DNA of 64,000 bases from Oxyruncus cristatus. Lineage: Eukaryota; Chordata; Aves; Passeriformes; Cotingidae. Location: positions 62,001-126,000 of the forward strand of contig VXAY01002221.1 of assembly GCA_013399855.1 (NCBI GenBank), written 5' to 3'. The translations under genes and the position numbers were made by a program. Below the pieces are notes generated by a model. It saw only the letters and a program-made list of their open reading frames with translations, did not search any database and had not been told where the DNA came from. Shown one piece after another: positions 1 to 10,323 of this stretch (the first letter of the stretch is position 1; every line of letters begins with the position of its first letter).

Positions 1-360
1 TAGAGCTGTTAAGTTTTCTAAATGTTGTAGAAAATTATATATTACTTTCTTTTGAAGGGACATATCTGAGAATAACAATCTTAAATTTTTATTTCACCAT
101 TATGGAAAGCTACAACCAGGAGAATCCCACTTCATCATAGAGGATTCTCCATTTTCCACTAAGAGCTGGGGTGTTTCATCATTTTCTTGGAATTCTGGTG
201 AGCATAAAACCTGAAGGACTTCAGAGAGATCCTGGCCTTCTGCATTTCCACTGACAGAAGGAAATCTCTGTGGTATCTCAGACCAAAGCCTCAGATACCT
301 TCCAGACTTGCAGAGTAGAGAAATATTGAAAAAAAATAAACCCTGATCTTATTAAATTGT

Positions 361-393
361 TGTACAGTTATTATACAGTTATTGTACAGTTAT
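361..393. repeat. Short tandem repeat, 11 bp x 3
   Basis: Three back-to-back copies of an 11-bp unit close to TGTACAGTTAT (361-371, 372-382, 383-393). The middle copy differs by one base. Confidence 0.8.
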
Positions 394-1239
394 TTACTTT
401 GATTCTTGAGAACTACAGGTAGATGTGGCCCAAAAAAGGTATGATGAGGCCTAACATCAACTTTATTGACTCTTCTATAGAAAGTTGCTCCACTAGTGAA
501 CCGGTAATTTAGCAGCTCTGTCTCTACTGTGTATCAGCACATCTGTTTTATAGAGGGCTCTCGCCTCTTAGAAAAGAGAAGGCTGCCTGCACTGAGGGAA
601 CCACAGATTTCTTTTTCCACAATTCTCATTTTAGAAATGATTTAAACTTACTGATTTACTTTTTCTTGAGCATTGCTGTGCACACATCTGGCCTGGCTCT
701 ACATTATTCTGTATATCTTAGTTTACATGGTTTAATGGTTAATGTTCTGTAAGCAAGAGAGCTCGACCTGCAAGTCAAGCATTCTAATTTGCACTATTTT
801 GGCTGTATTAGTGAGTTCATAAGCTACCCATAAGTAATTATATGCAATTTGTAATTTTAAAAAATATTTACATAAAAAAGGAAGTCTCAGGTAGGTGGGT
901 TTTGCCCTACAATATGATGACAAAAAAAAAGACTACAGACACCCTGTGTTTCTGTTCACAGATAAAATTTGTCCCCGTGACCACAATGTTGGCATTGCAC
1001 TTGCCAGCACTGTATTCTCCGATGACATAAATACATGGATTTTGCCAGTCTTCAGCACCTTTACATTTTCATTAGAGCTGGGACTCAACTGTGGTATTTC
1101 CAGAAGGTGCTGAGTCAAATTCCTATCCTAATATTATCATTTTAAATTCAAAAGGAACTCAATTAGTCATCATTACAGTTTAATGGCCTGAAACACTTTA
1201 GTGTTAATAAGTAACTGGAAAAGCAAACTCCTACCTCTT

Positions 1240-1292
1240 CTCATTTAAACAATTACAGTTTAACATTTTTTTACCTCATTTAAACAATTACA
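1240..1292. repeat. Local 18-bp direct repeat
   Basis: CTCATTTAAACAATTACA occurs at 1240-1257 and again at 1275-1292, a 35-bp period. It is probably a small replication-slippage duplication. Confidence 0.75.
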
Positions 1293-3462
1293 TGACTTTT
1301 TCAACAGAAAGTTTGAAATTCTATAACAGCAGTTGGTACGAAAATTAAAATTCTCATTACACTCGCTGTAGCTTCACATAATGGCAAGAAGTGATGCCCA
1401 GGATCTTCTCGTCTGTGCCAAGGATGATGGAGGGGAATGAGAATGTTGTGCAATGTATTTTTCCCTGATTAATGATAAGAAGAAACAGAAGCATTTGTGG
1501 ATTTTCTCTCTGTTGTCATGCAAAGGCTGCTCTGGCCTGTCTGGAAGTGACGGTCGTGTTTTCTTTATTGACACTGAGCTAATTTTTAACAGGAAATGGC
1601 AATGAAATGATGGTCATGGCATTCATGGGCTGGGAGAGCAATCTATTCCTCTTCAGTTCTGCTTCTGATCTCTGCAGACTTTTTCATACACTGGGAGGAA
1701 GAGTACATGGTGGTGTGACCTCAAATACATGAACTTCCACCTGTGAAGTAAAAAAAAAAAAGCACCAGTCTGGGAAGGTGATACTCAAACTTCATACAGT
1801 ACACAAATATGCAGCTTTTTTGCATGGAAGTGATGGCTTGGGAGAATAAGTTAAAGAGAGCTCTCTGTTGTAGACTCGTGAAATCTCATTTCAAAAGGAT
1901 TTATAAAATTAATACATTCCGTGCTTTATGGTCATAAACTACTGCACGGCTGTAACTGCTTGTGGTTACAACTCAGTGCCTTGGTAAATGCTCAGCATGA
2001 AATATGAACGGGGGCTTTCTTTACACATTTATTGTTTGCAGGATCATGTCCAAATCATGTTACAAACAATTACATCACATAAACCTAGAGTATTTCTCTG
2101 GGTGTACAAACAGACTATTATATTCTCAGAGTGTAAATTCCTGTTGGTTCACATGAACCTCTGTGCTCTTGAGGAGGCTGTTACCTTCCTGCAGCTGATA
2201 TGCTTGTAATTTACACAGAAGACTCTTCAGAATATTAATGTTTCACACAGAGGATATTGATTCAGTATAATTAACAGGGGGTGCTGAGTGTGCAGTTGCA
2301 GGAGTGTCCTGTTGGAATCATTCTTCTTCTGGGGGGCACTCACAGATCAAATTACTGGTGGTAAGGAAGAATTCCCACCAAGTTATGAAAGTTATAGCAA
2401 TGGGCACTGTAAAAATGTCATGATCAGTGCTGATTTGAATGAATGTGAATAAAAAAATTTGTTCCTTGCAAACCTATCAGCTAGAAAAGTGAAAGCTCTC
2501 ACATTCATGTATTTTAATTCATCATGTACTGTTTTGTCTTAGACTGAAAACTAGAACTGATTGCTTCTATATTTTTAGGAATCTACATGGCCTTTTGTCA
2601 TTTCAGCATTTCTGAGAAGCTCATGCTCTTGCACAGATGTTTTCACAAAATCAGAGCAGGATATAGAATCATTATCTCATTCCACAGGTGTGGGTCTGAG
2701 GTATAGAGGAAACTCTGGCTTGTCTTCACTGAGTTCCTACATGAGGCAATCAATACTTGATTTGTGATTGGGCACAAAAAAACTTGTTCAGGGTCCATTT
2801 AAAAAGTGTTTCTAGGCTGAACCACTGGGTTGGAGTGAATTGGACTGAAAGCAAAGTGCTGCTCTGAGGGATCCTCAAAATTGCAGTGTCTGGAGCTGGA
2901 ATAACTCACTCTTCAGTGTGGGCAGCTCCAGAGCTGTTGATCCGAGCAGCCACTGTCCTGCCACGCTGGTTTGAACACAATGACAGCACAGTAACTACAG
3001 GTTGCAGTGAAGACAAGCCACTGCCTGGCTTTTCCAAGGACATTAAAAAAAAAAAGGCAGCTGGTTCTTCTTAATCTCCCCTATTTTCTGTCCAATATGT
3101 GAACTGTGAGCTTATGCATTGACATTGCTGAATGATTTTGTACTGCTGTTACAGGCAAGAATTGTCATGTTGAGTATTTTTCATTAATGACTGGCATGAC
3201 GGGGAAAAAACCCCTGATGATTTGTGAAGGTTTCCCTTCAACAGTAAATATTATCACTGATGATGTTAATGAAGACATTAGTTTCACAGCGTTTGAAGTA
3301 CTGAAACACTCCACTGTTAACTAGCCTAGTGGGGTTTATGCTAATGTAAAATGTAATAAAGTAGAGGCCACTATCTCTTTAAGCTGAAAGAAAGGAAACT
3401 TGTTTCTACTTCCAAGGGATGCCTAGTGTGTGCTTATCTAATTGACTGTGTATTTTGTCTAG

Positions 3463-3512
3463 GTGTTGAGGGAAAGCTAAGAGAATGAAGGCTCTAAGTC
3501 CCCAGTGGAAGC
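3463..3512 (+). other. BRINP3: BRINP3 5' UTR part of the exon, with splice acceptor
   Basis: A pyrimidine-leaning stretch with a branch-like tctaattgac (3436-3445) leads to an AG at 3461-3462, so the exon probably begins at 3463. This leaves 50 nt of 5' UTR before the ATG, and an upstream non-coding exon must exist outside the window. The acceptor is inferred from sequence only; an RNA-seq junction would settle it. The UTR contains an out-of-frame ATG at 3485. Confidence 0.7.
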
Positions 3513-3541
3513 ATGATATGGCGCTGCAGTGCTGGTGCTGA
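3485..3541 (+). CDS. Short upstream ORF overlapping the BRINP3 start
   Basis: This ATG lies 28 nt before the BRINP3 ATG in another frame. It has A at -3 and opens an 18-codon ORF that ends in TGA at 3539-3541, inside the BRINP3 coding sequence. An overlapping uORF of this form usually lowers translation of the main frame, because ribosomes using it pass the main start. The peptide has no recognisable features. Translation is not shown, and function would depend on the real transcript start and on conservation. Confidence 0.35.
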   Translation: MKALSPQWKHDMALQCWC

Positions 3542-3748
3542 ATTGCTCTCTCTGATGGCTCTATGGGAGTGGATAGCACTGAGTCTTCATTGCTGGGGTT
3601 TAGCGGTTGCTGCTGTCTCGGACCAGCATGTCACAAGCCCCTTCGACTGGCTCCTCTCTGATAAGGGACCCTTCCATCGCTCACAGGAATACACAGATTT
3701 TGTGGACAGAAGTCGACAGGGATTTAGCACAAGATACAAGATTTACAG
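3513..3748 (+). CDS. BRINP3: BRINP3 first coding exon (partial CDS, residues 1-79)
   Basis: This exon encodes the N-terminus of BMP/retinoic acid-inducible neural-specific protein 3 (FAM5C), a secreted or ER-lumen protein of neurons. Its family (BRINP1-3) carries a MACPF-like domain and has been linked to cell-cycle restraint. The frame is open from the ATG at 3513. Residues 1-10 are charged or polar, about 11-35 are hydrophobic and fit a signal peptide, and the mature start includes SDQH (36-39). FDWLLSDKGPFHR (44-56), YTDFVDR (60-66) and STRYKIYR (72-79) are family hallmarks, and the match to mammalian BRINP3 as I recall it is near identity. BRINP1 and BRINP2 differ clearly in this stretch. 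The last codon (Arg79) is split after two bases, followed by GTATGA at 3749, so the exon ends in phase 2. The start has A at -3. The full protein is about 766 residues in mammals, so roughly 10% is here. The remaining exons were not found and should lie beyond 64000. Confidence 0.95.
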
Positions 3749-3754
3749 GTATGA
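3749..3754 (+). other. BRINP3: BRINP3 splice donor (GTATGA)
   Basis: The exon ends ...TTTACAG and the intron starts GTATGA, a normal U2-type donor placed where BRINP family members break after the KIYR motif. The open frame runs on 14 codons past the donor to a stop at 3789-3791, and those residues show no family similarity, which supports splicing here. Confidence 0.85.
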
Positions 3755-6144
3755 AGCAAAGGGAAAGCAATTACAGAGATATCATCCTTAGAAGCTGTAA
3801 ATTATCATTAAGAGTTTCCTTAAGGAAAAGATTCAGTTGTGGGAACAAATTCGTAGACACCAAATTCATTGCTGAAGTATATGCAAGGCCTTTTGCAAGG
3901 CCACTGTGTACCATGGGAATGCTGCTTGTGTTGTTTCTGTTTTGGATGATTGCGTATGTTGCTCTGGAAAACTTTGTTGTTTACTACCTACCTCTGCTCT
4001 GTCCTAATGACACAGTCAAAAGTGTCCCAGGGATTCAAACACCACCTTTGGTTTCAGAGGGCGAACATGGATCACCTTTGATCGTGCACCAAGTTGAACT
4101 GCTTTCAGTGTGGTTCATCAAGACAGGCTGAGGCTTTAAGAATGAAATTGTGGCTCTGCATGTACGGCTGTCAAAGCAGGGATTTCATGGTACAAATAAG
4201 GGCATTTCAAAAATGACTCAAAAAAATTTAATGTTTGTTTTTACCAATGTTTTGAGAAGCGGTTTTCTCTTGCCTGAGGGACTGAGTGGTAAGAGCCACT
4301 ATGAATTTTCAGATGTTGCAGGTGTTTGGTCCATCCCAAAACTCAGCATTAGATGGCCCAATTCAAACTCAGTAAAAAAAAACAGGGGAAGGCTTCAAAA
4401 GTATAGGCCTGGTTGAGAATTTGGGCCTTGCTGTGGAATTGCTTCAATAATTTGTTTGTAACCTGTGAATTTCTGCTCTTTTGGGACAGCACTGGTGAAA
4501 TACCTTCTCAGTCATTTTACAAAGAGTGTACCTCAGTAACATCCAATAGCATTATCATGGGAATGAAAAGGAGAGTTCAGTCTAATCGGAGTGACCTAAT
4601 GGCAGATACACAGGAGGGAAGAAATGAGATACCAGGAGAGATTAAGGACTGAGAAAACACATCTCTAAGCAGAGATACTTTTTGCTTCATATTGTGATAG
4701 TTCCCTCCTGGCAGTCAAGAAAAAGTGGGGCAGCAGGACAGTACAGGACAAATATTCAGCTTCCCTAAAAACTGTCCATTCCATGAACACAGGCTATTTT
4801 GGTATGGGAAGACACACACTGATTTCACTGAAAACCATGAAAGAGTCTGTACAAATGTCATACCTATTTTAGGTATTTGTCACCTATTTCTCTAGTGATA
4901 CCTAGTCCTTTAGAACAAGGGAAGAGTGATATATGCGTATATGTATGTTAATTTAGTTCAGTTTACAGTGGCCTGTGAGAAAGGCGCTAGCTTCAGTCTG
5001 TAAAGATTTTAATTTTAAGGAACTTGCTTTATTTTCCTTTCCCAAATACATACAGTAGAGGGCACTCTGTTGCAGGTCAATTTTTCAGTGGGCTTCTTTG
5101 CCATATACAGACAAATTATACACACTTTGAAAATAAAGTGTGATTTGGAAATATGCTTGATGAAGTGGCTTGTCTTAACAAAACAGCATCGCCCAATATT
5201 TACTGCATTTTAAAAGCCAGCTGTCAGGACCAATAATATAAAGCCAATAATGCAGAGACTGAGGCAGCATATTTTATTGCCATTATTCTGTATTAGTCAA
5301 CACCGAATCAAAATTATCTTGCTAAAAACATGAAAGATGGAATTGTATTTCATTTCACCTCTTACAATCGGGTCCTTGAGAATTTTTCCCCTTTCAGCCA
5401 TCATTACAGCAACATTGTTAAGTTTTATAGATCTGAAACCATATCCCTAATGTTTATTTGGGTTTGTGTATTGGTTTCAATTGAATTTACACAATCCCAC
5501 AGAAAGTTTTCCTCATGTTTAGTTCTATTCTCTGCCTATTCTGTTCAAGAAATAAGCTGGGAAGTCAAAAGAGCTATTTGGATCAAAAAAGATGCATATT
5601 TTTGATTTAGCCCCTCCAAACCAAACCTTACTGCAAAGTTTCCCCATAAAATATGATCCCATTAGGAAGCAGTGCAGTGCATGGTGACCTTGTTACGAGC
5701 CACACACTGCAAATTTAATCCCAGTTGCTTTGCTATGAGCTTTCCGGGGATGTAGGATCAGGAGCCTAATTGGTCTGTTCATTCCCTCACATGTCTTTTA
5801 CCTGATGGAAATGTTACCTCAGGGAGAGGGTCCTGATTGGAATGGAGAGGGAGGGAAGAGCTCCTGACTGCCTTGGCTCAGGATTTGCATCACCAAGGAA
5901 CAAAGTGGCTGTGGAGCCCCTCCAGTCCCTCAGCTCTGCACTGCAGCCCTTGAGCCACACCTGAGACCTGGCATGTAAAGATTAAGGGGGAAGTCTTCTC
6001 CCTTCATTTTAACATCGATGCCAGGCCAAAATCCAGGGGGCTGAGGATGAGTGAGATGTACAGGCTGAAGGACTCCAGTGGGTTGTGTTCCATTTTGAAC
6101 CCTTCGGGAGGATCTTGGTAGCACAGTGGGGTCAGACAGAAAGT

Positions 6145-6215
6145 GACTGAAGACACTTTTTTTTCCCCCCTAATATCCAATCTAAATCTTCCCCTTTTCA
6201 GCTTAAAGTCAATCT
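6145..6215 (-). mobile_element. Small CR1 LINE scrap
   Basis: The run around 6168-6215 (AATATCCAATCTAAATCT, then CTTTTCAGCTTAAAG in order) matches the part of CR1 just upstream of the 3' UTR, read on the minus strand. The same words occur in the clear copy at 25404-25710. Flanks do not align, so it is a short diverged remnant. Confidence 0.4.
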
Positions 6216-7446
6216 CCCTGATCGTATGCCAGTGAGGCAGAGCAACTGCTTTGTGTCCACACCCACTGGTCACTATTGCCAAATGTCCATCTGACCATGA
6301 ATCTGTTATAAATTAAGGGATGAAGATTTGAACCAAGGAACACACTGATTGACAGAGCCCAATTTCTTATCAGAGGTCTTAACTTCAGCATAATATGAAT
6401 TTTGAACATAAAACTTACACTTTGCCTTATCTCCTTATCTGGCTTTCATAGCATAAACCAATCATGATGAAACAACTGGTGCATCAGTTATGGAGAAGTA
6501 GCAGTAGAAAAATGCACTGTCACCCATATTTTACTCTATGCGTTAAAGATCAGTTATGTCTGTGGGCAAACAAGTTGATTCTGGAGTGTATATGTCCACA
6601 AGGCCAGGAGTTTTCAAGGTTACAGCACTGAATTGAAAGAGACAACTATATATGAAATAAAGTTTTGATCTGTATTGGAGAACACTAAACAATTCCACCT
6701 GATGTTACCAACTTCGTTATAAGCTGGAAATGGTGGACTGGTTGTGTTGGTTATATGGCATTCCTTAGAGTGGGCTATTCCCTATAATTCTCCAGAGGAA
6801 ACACCCTGCTGCAGGAAATTTAATAATTGCCACATTTTTTGGTGGCACTCATTATCCCTGATCTGTGAAGAAAAATGACAAGAAAGCACCTGCTGAAAAC
6901 CTCTAGATTTATGGGAATGCTGTGTCAATATTTTATGGAAGGTGACTCCTGTAGTTAGTATCAATAAGTATTTTGGCAAGAAAAACTGAGTTTATAATTT
7001 GTTATTTAATACACAAAGGGAGTGCTGTGCCTCTTATGTAAATCAGCAACCCAGACAAAGGAATTTAAATCCAAACAGAACGAGATGAGAGGTTAGCAGG
7101 ATGGAAGGAGTGATTGTGAAATTATGCAAAGAACCTACATTGTATCAGAAGAGGTAATTTCTACAGAGATAGGGAAGTATTCATGCTGACAAGTAGGGTC
7201 CTGAGGAAATCTCCTCAGGGATGCTGTGGAGTTTTGTTGAAGCAAAATGATTTAAAATCTGAAACAGATGCGAAAAATCAGAGGAAGGAAGAGCCTAGTT
7301 TTTTCTTTTAAGGTGGAAATATTTGGCAATATTTAGGAGGGCAAAAAAAAAGAGAGCTGAAAGTGGATACAATCCTGTCAATGCACATGTTATAAAGTGA
7401 GGTGAACTATCTAAACCAAAAGCCATCGCTGTCTTAAAACCAAACT

Positions 7447-7550
7447 GGTATAAACTGGCTATGACTAAATTTAGGCTGGCTATTTAAAGAAGGTTTCTAA
7501 TCATTGAAGTAATTCTGGGACATATGAAGTTACAGAACCTTCCCAAGCCT
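7447..7550 (+). mobile_element. Possible very old CR1-type 3' fragment
   Basis: The word order (AATTTAGGCTGGCTAT, then AGAAGGTTTCTAA, then a CTTCCCAAG block) resembles the end of ORF2 and the 3' region of old CR1 elements of amniotes. Divergence is high. A RepeatMasker hit to an old CR1 family would support this; no hit would refute it. Confidence 0.3.
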
Positions 7551-10177
7551 ACGAGTAGGAGAAAAGGGTTATAAGATATGATGTGGATGAAAGTGGACTA
7601 AGTTTTAGTGACCACTGAAATCCGTCTGAGGTAACTACACCTAACAATTATACAATTCCAGTCTGCAAAAGGAAAAAAGGGAATCTCCTGGACAAGTGAG
7701 GAGCTCTTTGCAGCATAGTGTTCACTTGGTTTAAGAAGTTCTTCTTTAGAGGCTGTTTTAAAATGGGTTGTGTTCCTGAACAGCTACAAAAATGAAAGTA
7801 TTAGGAAATGAAGCTAACGAGTTAAAGGTAAGACCACGTTGTGTTTCTCTCCTGTGTTCTAAATCCCCCAGTGACTGAATGCACAGGGCAAAGTGAGCAA
7901 GACTCCAGACTGTAATAGAACACTCACTAATATGTTTTAACACTTGTGTGGGAACTTAACCAACATTACTTAGTTTTGGTATATTTTTTTCCCTATCAAC
8001 TTACGTTAGCTCACAGTGCTCACCAGACTTATTGACACAGGTGTACTCCTGACAGACAGTGTTAGTAAAAACCTTGGGGGGTTCAGCTGTGGAGGTACAT
8101 ATCAATATGCTCTGATTTACAATTTTCACCCCAGTATATGGCCTGGAATAATATTTCCTTGTGCTCTTGCAAGGTTAATTTGAACTGATTAATTTGGAAT
8201 TTCAAAGTATGCAGAAGAACTAATAAAAGGTCTTCCACGATCATTTTCAATCCAAGTGTTTTGTGAAATGGAGGCCTGAGAAAAGATGTCTGACATCACA
8301 CCTTTCAAAAGTCTAAGGGAACCATTTCTTGATGCTGCTCTTTCCCATACCTTTGACCACACTCTAGAGACCAACATCACTGACAATTTTTTTTAAGGGC
8401 CCATTTGGTACTATTCAAGCATCAGAGCTGTTGTTTTTTTCCAGTAAGACTGTTCCTTTGGAAAGTAAGATGGGATCTCATTGCTCAGACAGGGAGCTCA
8501 GGTTCCTTAACACAAAGCATCCCTTACAAAGTCCATAAAGGGTGAGGGAGGTGGAACAGGAAGTATTAAGGCAAGGAAAGAGGCAGATTAGTGCTGTAGA
8601 AGTGGGGGCTGGAGTCAGCAAGGTGTAAAGGGGGACAATGAGGGAGCTTCCAATATGTGGCTTGGCCTGCTGGTCAACCATGGCTTTCAGCTCTTCAGAG
8701 CCTCTGCTTCCCAGGGCACTGACTTGTGTGCAGTGTCACTGCTGGGCAGCACAGAACTGGGGTTACACAGGCACCAAAGAGCAAACAAGTTCATCTGCCG
8801 CAATTGCCTGACCAATTATCCAAGGAGGAGCAGTTCCTTTTGCCTTTTCCAGAAATACACTGTAGCAGTAAATTGCTTCTGGCCACTATTGTAATCAGTC
8901 AGCTTGCTCTGGGGAATTTTCCATTCAGCTTGGTGGATAAAATGTACAGTAATCAGATGGGTCACCACTCCCAGGATGTTTGCAAAAGGCTACACTGCTA
9001 AATGCACAAAGTGATCTTTGTAAATCCAGTGGCTCACAGGCTGGTAACAGGGAAGAGCAGCTCAAAGAGAATTTTTGGGATTTTGAGTTGATAAATTTCC
9101 ATTAGAAAAATCATATTTGTAACCCAGTACATTTTTAAAGAATGTCTAGATCTGAAAAACATCAATGAGTTTAATTTCTCGTAGTGATATACTTGAACAA
9201 CCTCTCTTATTCTAGTTAGCTGGGCATAACAAAGACCTGACACCGGTTAAATGACTGGTTTTGGTGAAACTGCTTGCATAAGCAAAGTAAAATAAAATCT
9301 TTAAATGACCATCTTTCCAGGTCTAGAAACCTGGACCTGGATAATGTCCTCCAAAATCATTGAGTTTCCAGCCCTTTATTCCAAATGCAAATCCTCTTCA
9401 TAGGAAAGCATTTTTGTTTGAACTTTAAGACCTAAACACATATCAAATGATACTTTACATGTAACAATTCCTATTATCAAAATTATATTAGTTTCTTGAT
9501 CTATATATCCAGGGATTGTCTGGAAGGTACGTGATAGTGAAAAGGTGGAAATGAAGGAACTGATAATTTTGACAGAGAAGCTTTGTATCCATACCAGAAA
9601 ACTAAGGAACGTGTTTTCAGATGAATTATAACCAGAGCCTAGTTTAGTTTACCTGAAATATTAAGGGCTGATAATTACACAGAGTGGATGTTCACAAAGG
9701 TGAAGGAGACTTTGGCTCCCTCCAATGGCACCAGGACAATCAGGAGCCCCTAAGATGGATATCAGAGATATGAGAGGGGCAGGAGGTACAGACTGGACTC
9801 CTGTGCTGGTCTGTGCTTGCAATCCCAGTAATGCAAGAGGCTGGAATGTCTCCTCAGGTGATGATAAAAGAGATCTCCACGGGCAATGATAGAAGAGTCT
9901 GAGCTCTCCAGGATACTTGTGGCCCAGGAAAAAGGCAGACAGACATGAGGGGCTCAGAGATGAGCAGGTAGGACCAAAGAGAGGTGGGCAGTTCTGATTT
10001 CCAAAATGTCCCTCTCTTTCCAGCTCTCTTACATATGTGAGACAGCACAGCAGAGAAGTCATCTGGGCTGGGTAAAGGGAAGCACTTGTCGCTCAAGAGC
10101 ACAGAGAAATCAAGCTCACTTTTGAGACTAATCCACAGCATCTGCCCTCAGTCCACCTTTGAAGATCTTGGGAAAAG

Positions 10178-10323
10178 GCCCCATCTCCACAAGTGTTCAA
10201 AGCCAGGCTGGATGGGGGTCTGAGCAGCCTGGTCTAGTGGAAGGTGTCCCTGCCCATGGCAGGAGGTTGGAACAAGATGATCTTTAAAGTCCCTTCCAAC
10301 CCAAACCATTCTGTGATTCTGTG
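10178..10323 (+). mobile_element. CR1 LINE 3' fragment
   Basis: This fragment carries the standard CR1 3' UTR word order: a CCCATC block, GTTCAAAGCCAGGCTGGATGG, the GAGCAGCCTGGTCTAGTGGA block, CATGGCAGGAGGTTGGAAC, then CCCTTCCAACCCAAACC and an ATTCTGTG tail. It is 5'-truncated, as is usual for CR1. Confidence 0.92.

Larger units (their letters stand above)
1..3462 (+). other. BRINP3: Intron upstream of the BRINP3 coding exon
   Basis: AT-rich sequence with no supported coding region and no CR1 copy that I can recognise. The only repeats seen are two small ones listed separately (361-393 and 1240-1292). All open frames here are short and without similarity. It is read as intron because the exon at 3463 begins with an acceptor. 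Confidence 0.6.
3755..10177 (+). other. BRINP3: BRINP3 intron, mostly unique sequence
   Basis: No further exon seen. The region holds one short minus-strand CR1 scrap (about 6145-6215) and one very old CR1-like scrap (about 7447-7550), listed separately. The rest shows no repeat I recognise. The stretch 5820-6130 is richer in GC than its surroundings but has no coding signature. Open frames are short and unsupported. Confidence 0.5.

Noticed and set aside
3607..4131. 174-codon plus-strand ORF with a hydrophobic stretch
   Set aside because: It overlaps the BRINP3 exon in another frame and runs through the splice donor into the intron. No family similarity.
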